Origin: Lagopus muta
Taxonomy: Eukaryota > Chordata > Aves > Galliformes > Phasianidae
Direction of reading: 5' to 3'
Assembly (NCBI RefSeq): GCF_023343835.1
Contig: NC_064472.1
Location: 11,213,469-11,277,468, forward strand
DNA: 64,000 nucleotides
Shown here piece after piece: positions 1 through 11,346 of this stretch. The notes beneath the pieces were generated by a model that was not told the DNA's origin, did not search any database, and saw nothing but the letters and a program-made list of their open reading frames with translations. A program made the position numbers and the translations under genes. Numbering within the stretch: position 1 is the stretch's first letter; each line of letters starts with the position of its first letter.

Positions 1-556
1 CTGCCGAGAGCTAAATCTGACCAAATGCCAAACTCTGCCACTGAGGTGCTGAATTAGCTCTTATTGAAGCTGCTGGAAGTGAAAGCACTCAGTGCTTTCC
101 AGAGCAAGGCCCAGGGCAAGTTTTACATGTTTAGGCTCCGTCTGTAGAGGAGGAGATTAGTGCATATGTTTGCACTGCCCTGCTGAGGAAGAGTGACAAG
201 CACCCTTCTAACCTCTTGTAATTATATGTGGAAAATAATAGTATCAGATCAAGGGCTTTGCCAGTCATCTTCAGACCTGTTTAAGTGAGGAACTGATTGG
301 CTGTGCTGACAGCAGTTGAGCACCAGCACAAAGAGCCTATTCTCTTGGATTCTGTTGTAGAGATTTCTATTGCAGGAAACTTCTCAGACCATGCATTTGT
401 GATACATATATTATAAAAGGACATTTTATTTAAAAACATTAAGTTCACAAGTGATGAATGCCCTGGAGACATCTCAAGAAAGTGAATATTGAAAACTGCT
501 AGGTCAAGTGAGTAGGTGATCATGCAGGTGACTGTTCTGTCTGTAACCAGCTCTGT
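1..556. other. Non-coding sequence, ADAMTS12 intron 2 (partial)
   Basis: AT-rich sequence without a credible coding region or recognisable repeat. By gene order it lies inside ADAMTS12 intron 2, which continues beyond the left edge of the window. The long minus-strand open frame starting near position 790 is the reverse of a CR1 fragment and is not a gene. Confidence 0.6.
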
Positions 557-800
557 TGAGGCCACTTGAGTACTGTGCTCAGTTCTGGGCTCTCTTCTAC
601 AAGAAAGGCATTGAAGCCCTGGAGCATGTCCAGAGAAGGGCAGTGAAGCTGTGAGGGGTCTCATGGAGATCAGCTGAGGGAACTGGGACTGTTTAGTCTG
701 GAGAAGTGGAAGCTCAGGGGAGACTTCATTGCCCTCTACAGCAACCTGAAAGGAGATTGTGATGAGCTGGGGGTCACCCTCTTTTCCCATGTAACTAGCA
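557..800 (+). mobile_element. CR1 LINE fragment (internal, ORF2 C-terminal region)
   Basis: The sequence matches the usual CR1 ORF2 tail: a stretch equivalent to 'gaggcc..acttgagtactgtg', then 'cagagaagggcagtgaagct', 'ctgagggaactgggactgtt' and 'ctcaggggagacttcattgc'. It is truncated at both ends: the copy stops near 'gtaactagca' and has no octamer tail. Several base changes and stops show that it is old. Confidence 0.88.
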
Positions 801-3141
801 CTTCCAGAAACTATAGATAGCTATGTCCTAATATAGCAAAATACTTCATAGTAGGCACTGTAATGTATGCTAAAGCACTCAAGAAAAAATTGCTTGTTAA
901 CCGGACGGTGCTCCCTTTTCTCCTGGAAAATTACAAGAATTCAGTGAATCCACTGGTAAAACTAATGCAAAATACAGTGCAAGAAATAGAAAACAGAACA
1001 TAATAATTCAGAGCAAATAAAAAATAATTACAGTGCCTTTTTGTAAATCCACAACATGACTGCCTACACATTGAGCACTTTGTGAAGTTTTGTCACTTGA
1101 TTTAAAAAATAGTGTAATAGAAATAGAAAGGTATATAGAAAGGTGGGTAAGTGTAAAAAAGTGTTTTGTCAGCTTCTGCTGAATGATTACCTTAAAAAGA
1201 TAAAAAAAGAGACAACACGGGGCAGGCACAGAGAAACTGGAGAGTTTCTGTCTGTTTCTTATCAGCTCTAGCACAAGAGCTAGAGAGTTTTAAAAAGCTA
1301 GCAGTAATAAAAGATTTTTCCATTTAAAGGCATACTTTGAGTGGACATTTGCAACATAGAATTGTAAATGGGAAATATTTAGAGAGATTCCAGATAAACC
1401 CATTTAGAGAAAATTAATTCCGGCTCTCAAATAGAAAAATACCACCTACAGCTCAGAAAGAGCACATCAAGAACATGTTCCTATTTTCTACCCCTGTACT
1501 TACACCTCTCTGTGGGAACCACCTGCTGTTGACTATTATTTCCTTCTGAAAGTCTGCTGTGTACTCAGCAAAACCACGGCTCTGGCAAATTAACACCCTC
1601 AAAGGGAAAATTCACAATCTGCTGCTCAGTCAGGAGTTTTTCACTGGGGAAAGAGGCTTTCTGGTTTGTGTCTCTTTTGCAGCCTGAGAGGCTCATTCCC
1701 TTTGTGCCTTTTACTCTCCAGGTTCCTAACTTTTTTTAGTCATAACATCAGCCCATTTGGTTCTTCACAGTAGAGAACATGTACTCTTTTCCATCTCTAG
1801 CCTAGCCCTTCTTCACAGTTCATGTTGGAGGCTGGACATTTGGGTTGACCCTGTACTGCCAGGGGTCTTAAATCTTCACACAAGCAGCAACCACTTAATT
1901 TAAAAATGGTTTAAAACCTTTAAAAATGGTTCTTGGGTATGTCTCTTTGCATGCAAAAACGATGACTTAGCTGTCAAGATAACCCATGGAAATCTAATGG
2001 ATAGATTTCAGGCTACCAATTATGAATGTACAATCATCTATAAGTATTTTGACAGCTAAGCCTTTCTTCTGGTTTTGCCTATTGAAAAAAAAAAAAAGGT
2101 TTTGCCAATTGAAAAGCTATTGTTTTTATTTGAAACTGATAGAAGAATTAGACTTTTCCTGAAAATCTTTTATTTTTTTAACTGCAAAGTAATTGCTTTT
2201 GCTATTTTGGAAATAAAACACTTTTGGAATAAAAGCATTTCATTTTGTCTTTCTTAAAAGCAGCAGTCAGCCTCCAAGGTTTAAATGTGGTATCCCTTAG
2301 CACAAAGAAAAAGCAATATAGAGAAGAATTGATCTATTTATATGGGAAAAAAGTTTCAGTAAAACATTCTTGGGAACAGGAAGGTGAGGAACATTATTTT
2401 GCCATAGTAAAAGTACTCATTTTTCTTTCCGCTCCATCTCTTTATTTGCTCAAAGGATGTTCTGTCTTCAAAATAGGCAAGTTCTGAAATTCTCATAATG
2501 CATCTTTCAGCAGTCCTGAAATGATGAAAACACTTTCTAATTTGAAAAAAAAAGAAAAAAGAAAAAAGAAAACACAGATGTTCAGCACTTCCAAAAACTC
2601 AGCACAGTATCTCTTTTTTATATATAACACAGTGATATGTAGGAAAATATAAATATGAATATGCCTGTTCTTTCGTACACTGCTCTTCTTGGAGTTCAGA
2701 CAGATGTTTTATGCAGATTAAATACTTACTTGAAGGCATGCAAGCCTTAAATCTAAGAGATATCAAGCATCTTCGATTCCTACTCAGAATAATTCTTGCC
2801 TGCCAGAGACTAATGGAAATCCAAAGTCTTGATAACAAGGAGAAATAAAAGATAATAAAAGGACCAAGTCATATGCAGTCCTGGGAGAACTCAGCGTTCT
2901 TAAAAAGAGGTACACTTTGTCCCTAGACATCTAATAAGCAATTCTTGTGGTCAGGAGACTGTTTAGAAACAAACTCAGGAAGAAAGTCAGGACTGAACTA
3001 TCAGCAATTCATTCACCTTCCACAGAGATAATCTAACAAAAATAGTGTACTTACAATTGGCAATATGTTCAGCTGCCACTATCAGTGAGAGAAGCACAGC
3101 TAAATGTCAGAATTTTACTGCAGGAATCTCTAAATCTGAGT
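801..3141. other. Non-coding intronic block
   Basis: No gene recognised. The block holds a short A-run near 2084-2098, an A/G-rich stretch near 2545-2575 and a small direct repeat (taaaaatggtt) near 1902-1931. The open frames of 60-90 codons here have AT-driven composition and no recognisable domain. Confidence 0.55.
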
Positions 3142-4186
3142 GAATCACAGAATTGCTGAGGTTTGAAAAGACCTTAAAGATCGTCTAGTCCAACGATCAA
3201 CTCATCCCCACCACTCCCACTAACCACGTCCCTCAGTGCTGTATCTCCACAGTTCTTGAACACCTCCAGAGACAGTGATTCCAACACTTCCCTGGGCAGC
3301 CTGTGCCAATGCATCATCACTCTTTCAGAGAAGAAATTCTTTTTCATATCCAGCCTGAACTCCCCTGTTGCAACTTAAGGCCATTACTTCTCATCCTTTC
3401 ACTGTTACCTGGGAGATGTGTCCAACCCTCACCTCGCTACAGTCTCCTTTCAGGTCACTGCAGAGAGCAATGAGATCCCCCCAAGCCTCTTCTGGACCAA
3501 ACAATCCCACTTCCCTTAGCTGCTTTAAAGATTAGACTTATGCTCCAGACCCTTCACAGCTTCGCTGTCCTTTGAACATGCTCCTACACCTCAATGTTTT
3601 ATGGTAGCGAGAGGCCCAAAACTGGATACACTACTCAAGGTACAGTCTTACCAGAGTACAGAGGGATGATCACCTTCAGCTGGCAGCACTGTTTCTGATA
3701 CAAGCCAGGATACTGTTGGTCCTCTTGACCACATGGACACACTACTGGCTCATGTTCAGCCAAGCATCAACCAGTACCCCTAGATCCTTTTCTGGTAAAC
3801 AGATTTCCAACCATTCTACCCCAAGCTTGTGGCACTGCGTAGGACTGTTGTGACCAGTGTGAAGGGCATTCAGTGTTGTTGAACTTCATGCAATTGGCCT
3901 CAGCTCACTGATCCAGCCTATTTAGATCCCTCTTAGAACCTTCCAAGTCTGATCATGTCAATCAACACATCCTCCCAACTTCATGTCATCTGCAAACATA
4001 CTGAGGGGGCACTCAATCCTATTGTCCAAATCATCAGTAAAGATATTAAACACAGCAGGCTCCAATACTGACTCCTAGGGAACACCAGTAATGACTGGTT
4101 CCCACCTGGATTTAACTCCACCAACCAGGAAGATTCAATCTCCATCATACCACCAGTATATCTGCCTTTGAAACTGTGGGCCAAAT
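3142..4186 (-). mobile_element. CR1 LINE, about 1 kb 3' fragment
   Basis: On the plus strand it begins with the reverse of the CR1 tail (aatcacagaattg) and 'ctagtccaacgatcaactc', then runs back through ORF2. The far end is the complement of the reverse-transcriptase region, including the stretch that reads 'catgtcatctgcaaaca' (the FADD-type active-site segment in antisense). Many substitutions and frame breaks mark it as an old copy. The 5' limit near 4186 is approximate because homology fades there. Confidence 0.9.
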
Positions 4187-6154
4187 ACTAAAACAAGAGG
4201 AACTGCTTTTGTAACAGCCATCATATTTTGTGAGGTTCCATGAAAGCAGTTGGGTTTTTTTTGTCTGCTGACCTTAAAAGATAATGCCACTAATTTGGGA
4301 AGAATGTAATAGCTGGAGAAATACTTAATCAGCTCTAGCTCCACATGTCCACCATAGCAGCTTAGAATGCAGAAAGCAAGTGAAGGAAAGATAAATATGC
4401 AGTTATGCAAACAGAAGACATTTGTTAAACAGAAATTAAAATGGATATCTCAGGTAAATTCCTGAAACTAGATAGAAAATGTGACACACTACTGTGCAGT
4501 GAGATCTATCAACAGCAGTTTCCAATTAATCTAATTGACTTGCAACATTGAAACTGACCTCTGTCTCATTATATTGGCGATATATAAATAAATATCAGTG
4601 GATTTAACTAAATTTGCAGTCTGCCAGATGGAACATCTGTTAAATAAATAAATAATAATAATACATGATGTTGTTTCAAAACTTGTTTTCTTTATAGCCA
4701 GACATCCGTTAGTAATCCCATACATTAGCATGCTTTTAGCATGTGTTGATATATGAAAGCGAAGTTCAGAGCACACAAAACCATTTTTATTAATCACCTG
4801 CCATAGATCCTTCAAATGCAAGGGATTCAAAAAGATTTTTGCACAACACAACATAAGCCGCAAGTCTGAATCACAAGCAACAACAGCACGGTCAACAGTG
4901 TTGACAAGCCGCAGGTTCTGGCCTGCTGACGCTAACATCCAGTGGCAAACTGTCTCACTGGTGACATATACCATCCGCCCATTTACCACTGCTCACAGAA
5001 TTGCTGGTATTGGCCAGTTGGATATCTGCACCGCAAGGCTGAAAAAAGTCTCAGAATTACACAAAAAGCTCATTTTCTTCTGTTGAAGAAGAAAGGTAAA
5101 GAACCAAAGCATACACCAAATGTACAGTTTCCCAAGGGAAAATAACATTTTCTAGCCTGTACTAATCTGCTACTGCTCCATCTATAGTGAATAGAACACT
5201 TTATACATTTTTGGTGATGCACTACTCTTATGGTTCAGATATCTAGCACAACCGCTGTATGAATTGTTAATCTTGATTAACAACAATAATAAGTACAAGT
5301 AATATTCAAGAGGAGTTAACTTTTCTTCTTGGGCTCCCTTCAGAGATATGACTTGAAAACCTTTTGACAAATGATACATGCATCCTCATTTGTCATCATG
5401 GGGTGCTGTGTAGGTGTCATCATCCACCTACACAGAAAATGTCAGTGTTGCAGTCAAAGCTACAAGTTGCCATGGGTCCTGCTCTGTCTTGAGGTACCAG
5501 TAAATGTTTTGTGCAGTGGCCAAGACACTTCATCTCAGCAGAGCATTTGCTGGGAATCTCTACAACAGGGTACTGGTTAAGTGCTTTAATTATTTATTTA
5601 TTTTAGATTCCTGACAGACTCTGCAATCTGTCAAGCACACCAAGTGCAGAATAATTGGAAGTATACCAGAAACACAACCTGAGAATATTGTCTGAAGTTT
5701 GTCTTTGTAGCTATACTTATACAGACAAACTGACCAAGACAACCCCTCACCCCCCAAAAACAGTATTGTGTTAGTTTTTCTCCTTTCAAATTATAATGAA
5801 GCGTGGAAGGCAAACTTTATCATTTACATTGTTTTATTTTGCAACATATACCACTTTTCAATCTCTACTTTCACATTCCCAGAAAACCTTCATAAAGCCC
5901 CCAGTTGTAAGCTGAACATGATGTTTGCAAGGGTAATTAATTTCAAGCATCTGTGCAAAGAATAGTACTTCATCGCAATTCACTGCCCTTCTGCCTGCAC
6001 TGGCAGATGTCTATTTGGACACAAACAATTGAAAAGATGCAGTGAAAGACAATGTCATTGCTATAGTATGCCATGTTTCCACAGGGCACAGGCAAGAAGT
6101 AACTAACGAAATTTGGGATTCCACTCACCTGGCCTTGAAGGTCTTATTGCCCCT
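4187..6154. other. Non-coding intronic block with a small hairpin
   Basis: No gene recognised. Between about 4530 and 5090 both strands are open (152 codons minus, 62 codons plus), but neither product resembles a family I know. A perfect 11-bp inverted repeat with an 8-nt loop lies at 5406-5435. Confidence 0.5.
5406..5435. repeat. Perfect 11-bp hairpin
   Basis: The arms ctgtgtaggtg (5406-5416) and cacctacacag (5425-5435) are exact reverse complements around the loop tcatcatc. The surrounding sequence is not a recognised element. Confidence 0.85.
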
Positions 6155-6649
6155 AGTACAGGAAGGACATGGAGCTCCTGAAGCAGGTCCAGAGGAGGGC
6201 CACTAAGATGATCAGAGGGCTGGAGCACCTCTCCTATGAGGAAAGGTTGAGGAAACTGGGCTTGTTTAGCTTGGAGAAGAGAAGGCTCCAGGGTGACCTC
6301 AGTGTGGCCTTCCAGTACTTGAAGGGGGCGTATAAACAGGAGGGAGTATGGCTGTTTATAAATGTGGATAGTGATAGGGCAAGGTGGAATGGTTTTAAAC
6401 TGAGACAGGGGAGGCTTAGGTTAGGTATTAAGAGGAAGTTCTTCACACAGAGGGTGGTGACTCACTGGAACAGGTTGCCCAAGGAGGCTGTGGATGCCCC
6501 ATCCCTGGAGCTATTCAAGGCCAGGCTGGATGTGGCTCTGGGCAGCCTGGTCTGGTGGTTGGCGACCCTGCACGTAGCGGGGGGGTGAAACTCGATGATC
6601 ACTGTGGTCCTTTTCAACACAGGCCATTCTATTATTGCATGATTCTATT
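6155..6649 (+). mobile_element. CR1 LINE 3' end with degenerate tail
   Basis: Starts near 'tacaggaaggacatggagct' and runs through the CR1 ORF2 C-terminus. An uninterrupted open frame from 6169 encodes the characteristic segments [19 protein letters not shown] and [15 protein letters not shown]. The copy ends in the 3' UTR and a decayed octamer tail (cattctattattgcatgattctatt is written here only by position, 6626-6649). It is a fairly well preserved 5'-truncated insertion. Confidence 0.94.
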
Positions 6650-9227
6650 TGCTGTCCAAGAATCAACTTCAAATCTTCTCCTGGGCTAGTTCTCAACCAA
6701 CAGAGAAAATTTGGCTAGGATAGGGATTGATTCCGGGGGCTGATAGCCTGACACAATGGAGCAATGAAAGTCTTCACTCAAACTCCAGTCATCCTCCAGT
6801 CAGTAGTAGGGGGAAGAAAGATATGTGCACAGCAGGGTGATGGTAGGTGCTGTTCAGGCAGGTCTAATGCAAGCAGCCAGACTCTTCAGAGGAACAGACT
6901 TCACTACCAGGGCTTACTACACTCTGCATACAGATATTCTGGATGTCTTTTTGTATTCAGTTAACTCTCCCTAACACTTCTGGAGTCCCTCTTATGTGTG
7001 GGACACCAGACTGAACTACTGTGGGATCAAAGACTTTCTGAAAGGCTAATGCTTATGCTGTGCAGGTGCAGGAAAGATTCTTGAGCTCTTCTTACCTATA
7101 CTTTCTTCATGCTTACCTTGCTCCTTTCAAAAATTAACTTCACTGAATGGTACAGCTGCTTTAGTTGAGCTCATCCCTTACTCAGTCAGACACCAAAGCT
7201 TCTCTGAAGATGCAGAGATCTGAAGTTACACAAAGATTTTTTCCAGAGTTGAGCCCATGCGGGGGGACTGGGGAAGGGAGCAGAAAGAGCTGCACAGATC
7301 CTCGAGCTCTTGTGAAGTTCTGTTGCATGCTCCCAGAAGCAAAACCACTGAGGATATTTTTTTGCAGTTCCAAGTTGCTGTGAATAGACAAGCCCATGGT
7401 TGCATACTCCTGTGTGGCATAGAAAGCAACGTGATATTCTGTCCAAAAAGTCTTGCCAGAGGCTGCAACCTCCTGACTCAATGTCACAGCACAGCAGTGA
7501 ACTATTGACTAGAATTGACTCTACCTCTTTGAACACGTCATCAGTCTTTGATCTCACGTCTAAATCATTACACAAACAACTGAGTTGGGCTCTCTTTTAT
7601 AACTGTTGTCTGTGGAAAACGACAGGCATCTCAATAGGATGATAGAAACTGTTGGCACAGATTAAGGTATCTAAATTAAATTCTCAGCTAAGTAGGTGGG
7701 AAGACTCTACAGCAAGGAATTCACACTAATAGAAGGAAGTAAAGACAAGAGGAATTAGCAGAAGTAGTCAATGGGAATCAAAACTAGTTTTGAACTCTTA
7801 GCAGTGCCTAATGTATTCTATGTTTGTAACTAGCCCAAGCCGAGATATTTCAGCAAGGCCAATGGGATAACTAAGCCCTGTGCAGCTAGTGCTGGCCAAC
7901 AGTTCCCTTGAAATGGAGGGGCATGACTGGGAATGTGAGCGGGTGATTTAGGCACACAGTAGTTTCACAGTGAAGAGCAAAGGTATTTTTTTGATCTTGG
8001 GAGAAATTACTGAGCCTTCTGAGTGTGATTTTCTGAAGCTTTCTGAATTAGTGCATGTGATTTAGGAGACATGCAACACACTGAGATTCAATAACTACAA
8101 AGCAGAAAACAATTTAATTCACTAGAAAATGTTTTCTGGACATCAATTATTATTATTTTTAAAAGTCTGGCTTTTCAGCCAATAGCCAGTAGGAAAAATT
8201 TCAAACCCTTTCTGAGTAGCTCAATGCACCAGTACCCAGTCACTTACAAAGAATAATAAATAGGGGGATAATCTGCAAAAAGGCTCAAGAAAAAGACAAT
8301 CCTTGTCTGTCCTAACTCGAAAGAAGCAGTCTTCCTCCCCGGCAATAGCAGCTTGGTGAAGCTTCCTGTGGGCAGTTTAACCAAAAATCTGTAATCTCCT
8401 GGTCCCAGCTGGCGATGTTTCCCCATCCTTATATTTCACTGATAAATCCTTTGTTACCATCAAGATGAAAAGCATCTCTCTGTTCTTTGTCTGAGGCAAA
8501 AATTCTATTCTCTTCACTGGCGACATACAGAATGCCTGGAAGTGCCTTTCTTTATTCTAACTTGCACAAGTTGCATTGAATTGTGTTTTGATGCAACATG
8601 TGCAGTAATGAATAACAATAAAGACTTGGAGAAAAAAAAACACAAAATTAATTGTTCATTATCTGCATTATGTAGCTTCTAGCAATGACTTCAAACAGAA
8701 GGGAAATTCAAAAAGCAAGAGTCCCATTAGGACTCATCTCAATGCAGTCTGTGTCAGGAAAAGCAAATATATTTCCCACTTCCAGCTGGACAACAGTTCA
8801 AATTCCACCCATACACACTTACACATTTACTGCAAAACAAAAGCCTTGTTTATGCTCTAATTCTTGTAAAACTATAGGCCCTAGGAGTTTAATGTAAACC
8901 TGGTTAAGCATAAAAAAAATTCTCCTCAGTGGGTATTTGGCTGTGGACAATGAAACAACGATAGGGAAGACTCCTGACAACACTAATGCTGTCAGAGATC
9001 CCAAGCTGAAATACAAGATACAAGTTTGAAGGGCAAGAGAAATCACTGACTGGTGCGGAAAGGAACTTCTGCCATCATTTTGCATTACTGCAGCAAGATT
9101 GCTTCAGAGTCTTCAGAAGTCTCTATAGTAACTCTGAAGATCCCTCTCAGTAGAGCTGATAAAAATCTACATATTTTGTGGTTAAATATTAACTGTTTAA
9201 GGAACTGAACTATTACCAACGAATTTA
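6650..9227. other. Non-coding intronic block
   Basis: Nothing recognised. Overlapping open frames on both strands around 7165-7640 are short and share no domain I can name; they look like chance openings in moderately GC-rich sequence. Confidence 0.5.
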
Positions 9228-9655
9228 CACAGAATCACAGAATTTAGGGGTTGCAGGAGGCGTCAAGTGATCACCGAGTCCAACCACCCTATGTTCAAGT
9301 TATAGGCCATTACTCCTTGCCCTATTGCTCTACACCACCAAGAAGAGCTTGGTCTCGTTCATTTGCCTCTCATCTCCTTTTTGATATTTGCAAATACTTA
9401 TCAGATCCCCTCTCTGTCTTCTTTTTCCCAGGCTGAACAGACCTAGGTCACTCAGACTTTCCTCAAACAGGAGATGCTCCAGGCCCTTTACTATATCTGT
9501 GGCTCTCCACTGGACTCGTTCTAAGAGATCTCCATCTTTTTTGAACTGGAGAGCTCAGAACTTGACATGGTATTCCTGATGTGGCCTCACCAGAGCAGAG
9601 CAGAGGTGGAGGATCACCTCCCTTGACCTGCTGGCCACACCCCCTTTAATACACC
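9228..9655 (-). mobile_element. CR1 LINE, 3' part, interrupted by an LTR
   Basis: Begins with the antisense CR1 tail (cacagaatcacagaattt) and continues through antisense ORF2 (tgatgtggcctcaccagagc) as far as 'cccctttaatacacc'. The same CR1 resumes at 10157-10337 after the inserted LTR, so the two blocks are one original insertion split by a later one. Confidence 0.93.
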
Positions 9656-10156
9656 TGTCATGGTTTTATGATTTTTGGTTATCAGTATTCCACACCATAA
9701 CATCATGTGATGCACTGGGGGTTTGATTTCTGATGCTCGAGTTCCGAATGTTCGTTCGACGGAGAAGAACTACATTTCCCCATGAGGCTTTGCAGTCAGC
9801 AAGGAGATACAACTCTGTGCAAGGTCACCTGATTCCTTCTTCTTCGCCTGCTCTTTGCCTTCTGCACTTTGCCGTCTGCGCTTTGCCGTCTGCTTTTCTT
9901 CATTCACTCAACTGGACTGCACTTCTCACCTCAGCATTGTGGCGAGGCCTATCTACCATTCAGACAAACTCTCTCTCTCTCATTGTACTTTGCTAGTACT
10001 ATATTTAGTAAATCAGTTTGTTCCACCTCAGATTATTGCTGTTGTTTTCAAGTATTTTGGGGTCCCCTGTTTCCCTTTTCCAGAGGCGTGGATCCCCAGA
10101 TCCCTCCTCCCTGCTGGTCACAGAACCGGGCCGAACCAGCCCATAAACCACTGACA
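9656..10156 (+). mobile_element. Solo LTR (avian endogenous retrovirus, ERVL-like)
   Basis: A 501-bp unit starts TGTCATGG and ends CACTGACA, so the termini are TG...CA with a 5-bp perfect inverted repeat (TGTCA/TGACA). It is flanked on both sides by acacc (9651-9655 and 10157-10161), a perfect 5-bp target-site duplication, and it interrupts an otherwise continuous CR1. No internal retroviral coding sequence is present, so this is a solo LTR left by LTR-LTR recombination. The 5-bp duplication favours a class III (ERVL-like) or class I origin over ERVK; the family name is an inference. A related LTR lies on the other strand at 42564-43082. Confidence 0.9.
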
Positions 10157-10337
10157 ACACCCCAGGATACCATTGGTCTTCTTGGCCACCAGGGCACACT
10201 GCTGGCTCATGGCCAACCTGTCGTCCACCAGAACATCCAGGTCCTTCTCCGCAGAGCTGCTCTCCAGCACTGCAGCTGCTACCTTGTACTGATGGAACCT
10301 CAGGTGCAAGATTTTATACTTGTTTTTGTTAACCCTC
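10157..10337 (-). mobile_element. CR1 LINE, 5' part of the LTR-split copy
   Basis: Continues the CR1 at 9228-9655: 'ccaggataccattggtcttc' directly follows the duplicated acacc, then 'ggccaccagggcacactgct' and the antisense region reading 'ggtgcaagattttatacttg'. The homology ends near 'ttaaccctcg'. Confidence 0.92.
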
Positions 10338-10614
10338 GTCCGTTTTGTCTTGCCAATTGTTTTAACCATGCAAACCAAAATTTCCTTTTATCCTGTATCA
10401 GTGCCAGGCAACAGATTGACTTACTTTCTAGAGAGTAGTTTTATTACTAGACACAACTAACATTCATTATTTAGAGCTTTACTACTATTTAGGTATCCTA
10501 AAGAAGCAATTTCACTACTGCTTTTATAACAGCAATGTGGGTGAAACTATATACACACACACAGTATGACAAGGTCTTCACTGCCAGCTATATGCAACAG
10601 ATTCTTCACAAATA

Positions 10615-11346
10615 CCAGGCAACCTACAGGCTTGGGGAGGAGTGGCTGGAAAGCTGCTTGATGGAAAGGCACCCTGGTGTATTTGGTGATGGGCAGTCAG
10701 CTGAACATGAGCCAGCAGTGCGCCTAGATGGCCAAGAAGGCCAAAGGCATCCTGGCTTGTATCAAGAATGGTGTGATGAGCAGGACTAGGGAAGTCATCC
10801 TGCCCCTGTACTCAGCATTGGTGAGGCCTCACCTCAAGTATTGTGTTCAGTTTTGGATACCTCAGTTACAGAAAGAACACTGACGTGCTGGAGCAGGTCC
10901 AAAGAAGGCCAACAAGGCTTCTTTAGTGAAGGGCTTGGAGAATGTGTCTTATGAGGCACTGAAGGAACTGGGGAAGTTGAGTCTAGGGAAAAGGAGGCTG
11001 AGGGGAGACCTTATTGCTCACTTCCAATATCTGAAAGGTGCTTACAGCAAGAACTCGGTTGGTCTCTTCTCACTGGTGACAGGTGACAGGACAAGGGGAA
11101 ATGGACCAGAAAACACTTCTTTACAGAAAGGTTTGTTAAGCACTGGAATAGGCTCCCCAGGGAGGTGATTGAGTCACCATTCCTGGACGTGTTTAAAATC
11201 CATTTGGATGTGGTGCTCAGGGACATGATTTAGTGGAGGGTTGTTAGAGTTAGGGTAGCATGGTTAGGTTATGGTTGGACTTGACGGTCTTTAAGGTCTC
11301 TTCCAACCTGCGTGATTCTATGATTCTATGATTCTATGATTCTATG
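10615..11346 (+). mobile_element. CR1 LINE 3' end with intact octamer tail
   Basis: Runs from 'ccaggcaacctacaggcttg' through a decayed ORF2 (segments equivalent to [15 protein letters not shown]) and the 3' UTR (ggacttgacggtctttaagg). It ends in four clean ATTCTATG units at 11313-11346. The reading frame is broken several times. The tail is the best-preserved in the left half of the window. Confidence 0.95.

Noticed and set aside
4531..5086. Opposed open frames (152 codons minus, 62 codons plus) as a gene
   Set aside because: No family features, Ile/Tyr-rich ends from AT-rich DNA, and no convincing splice or promoter signals.
9869..10438. 189-codon plus-strand frame
   Set aside because: It starts in the solo LTR and runs into antisense CR1, so it is a chance fusion of two repeats.
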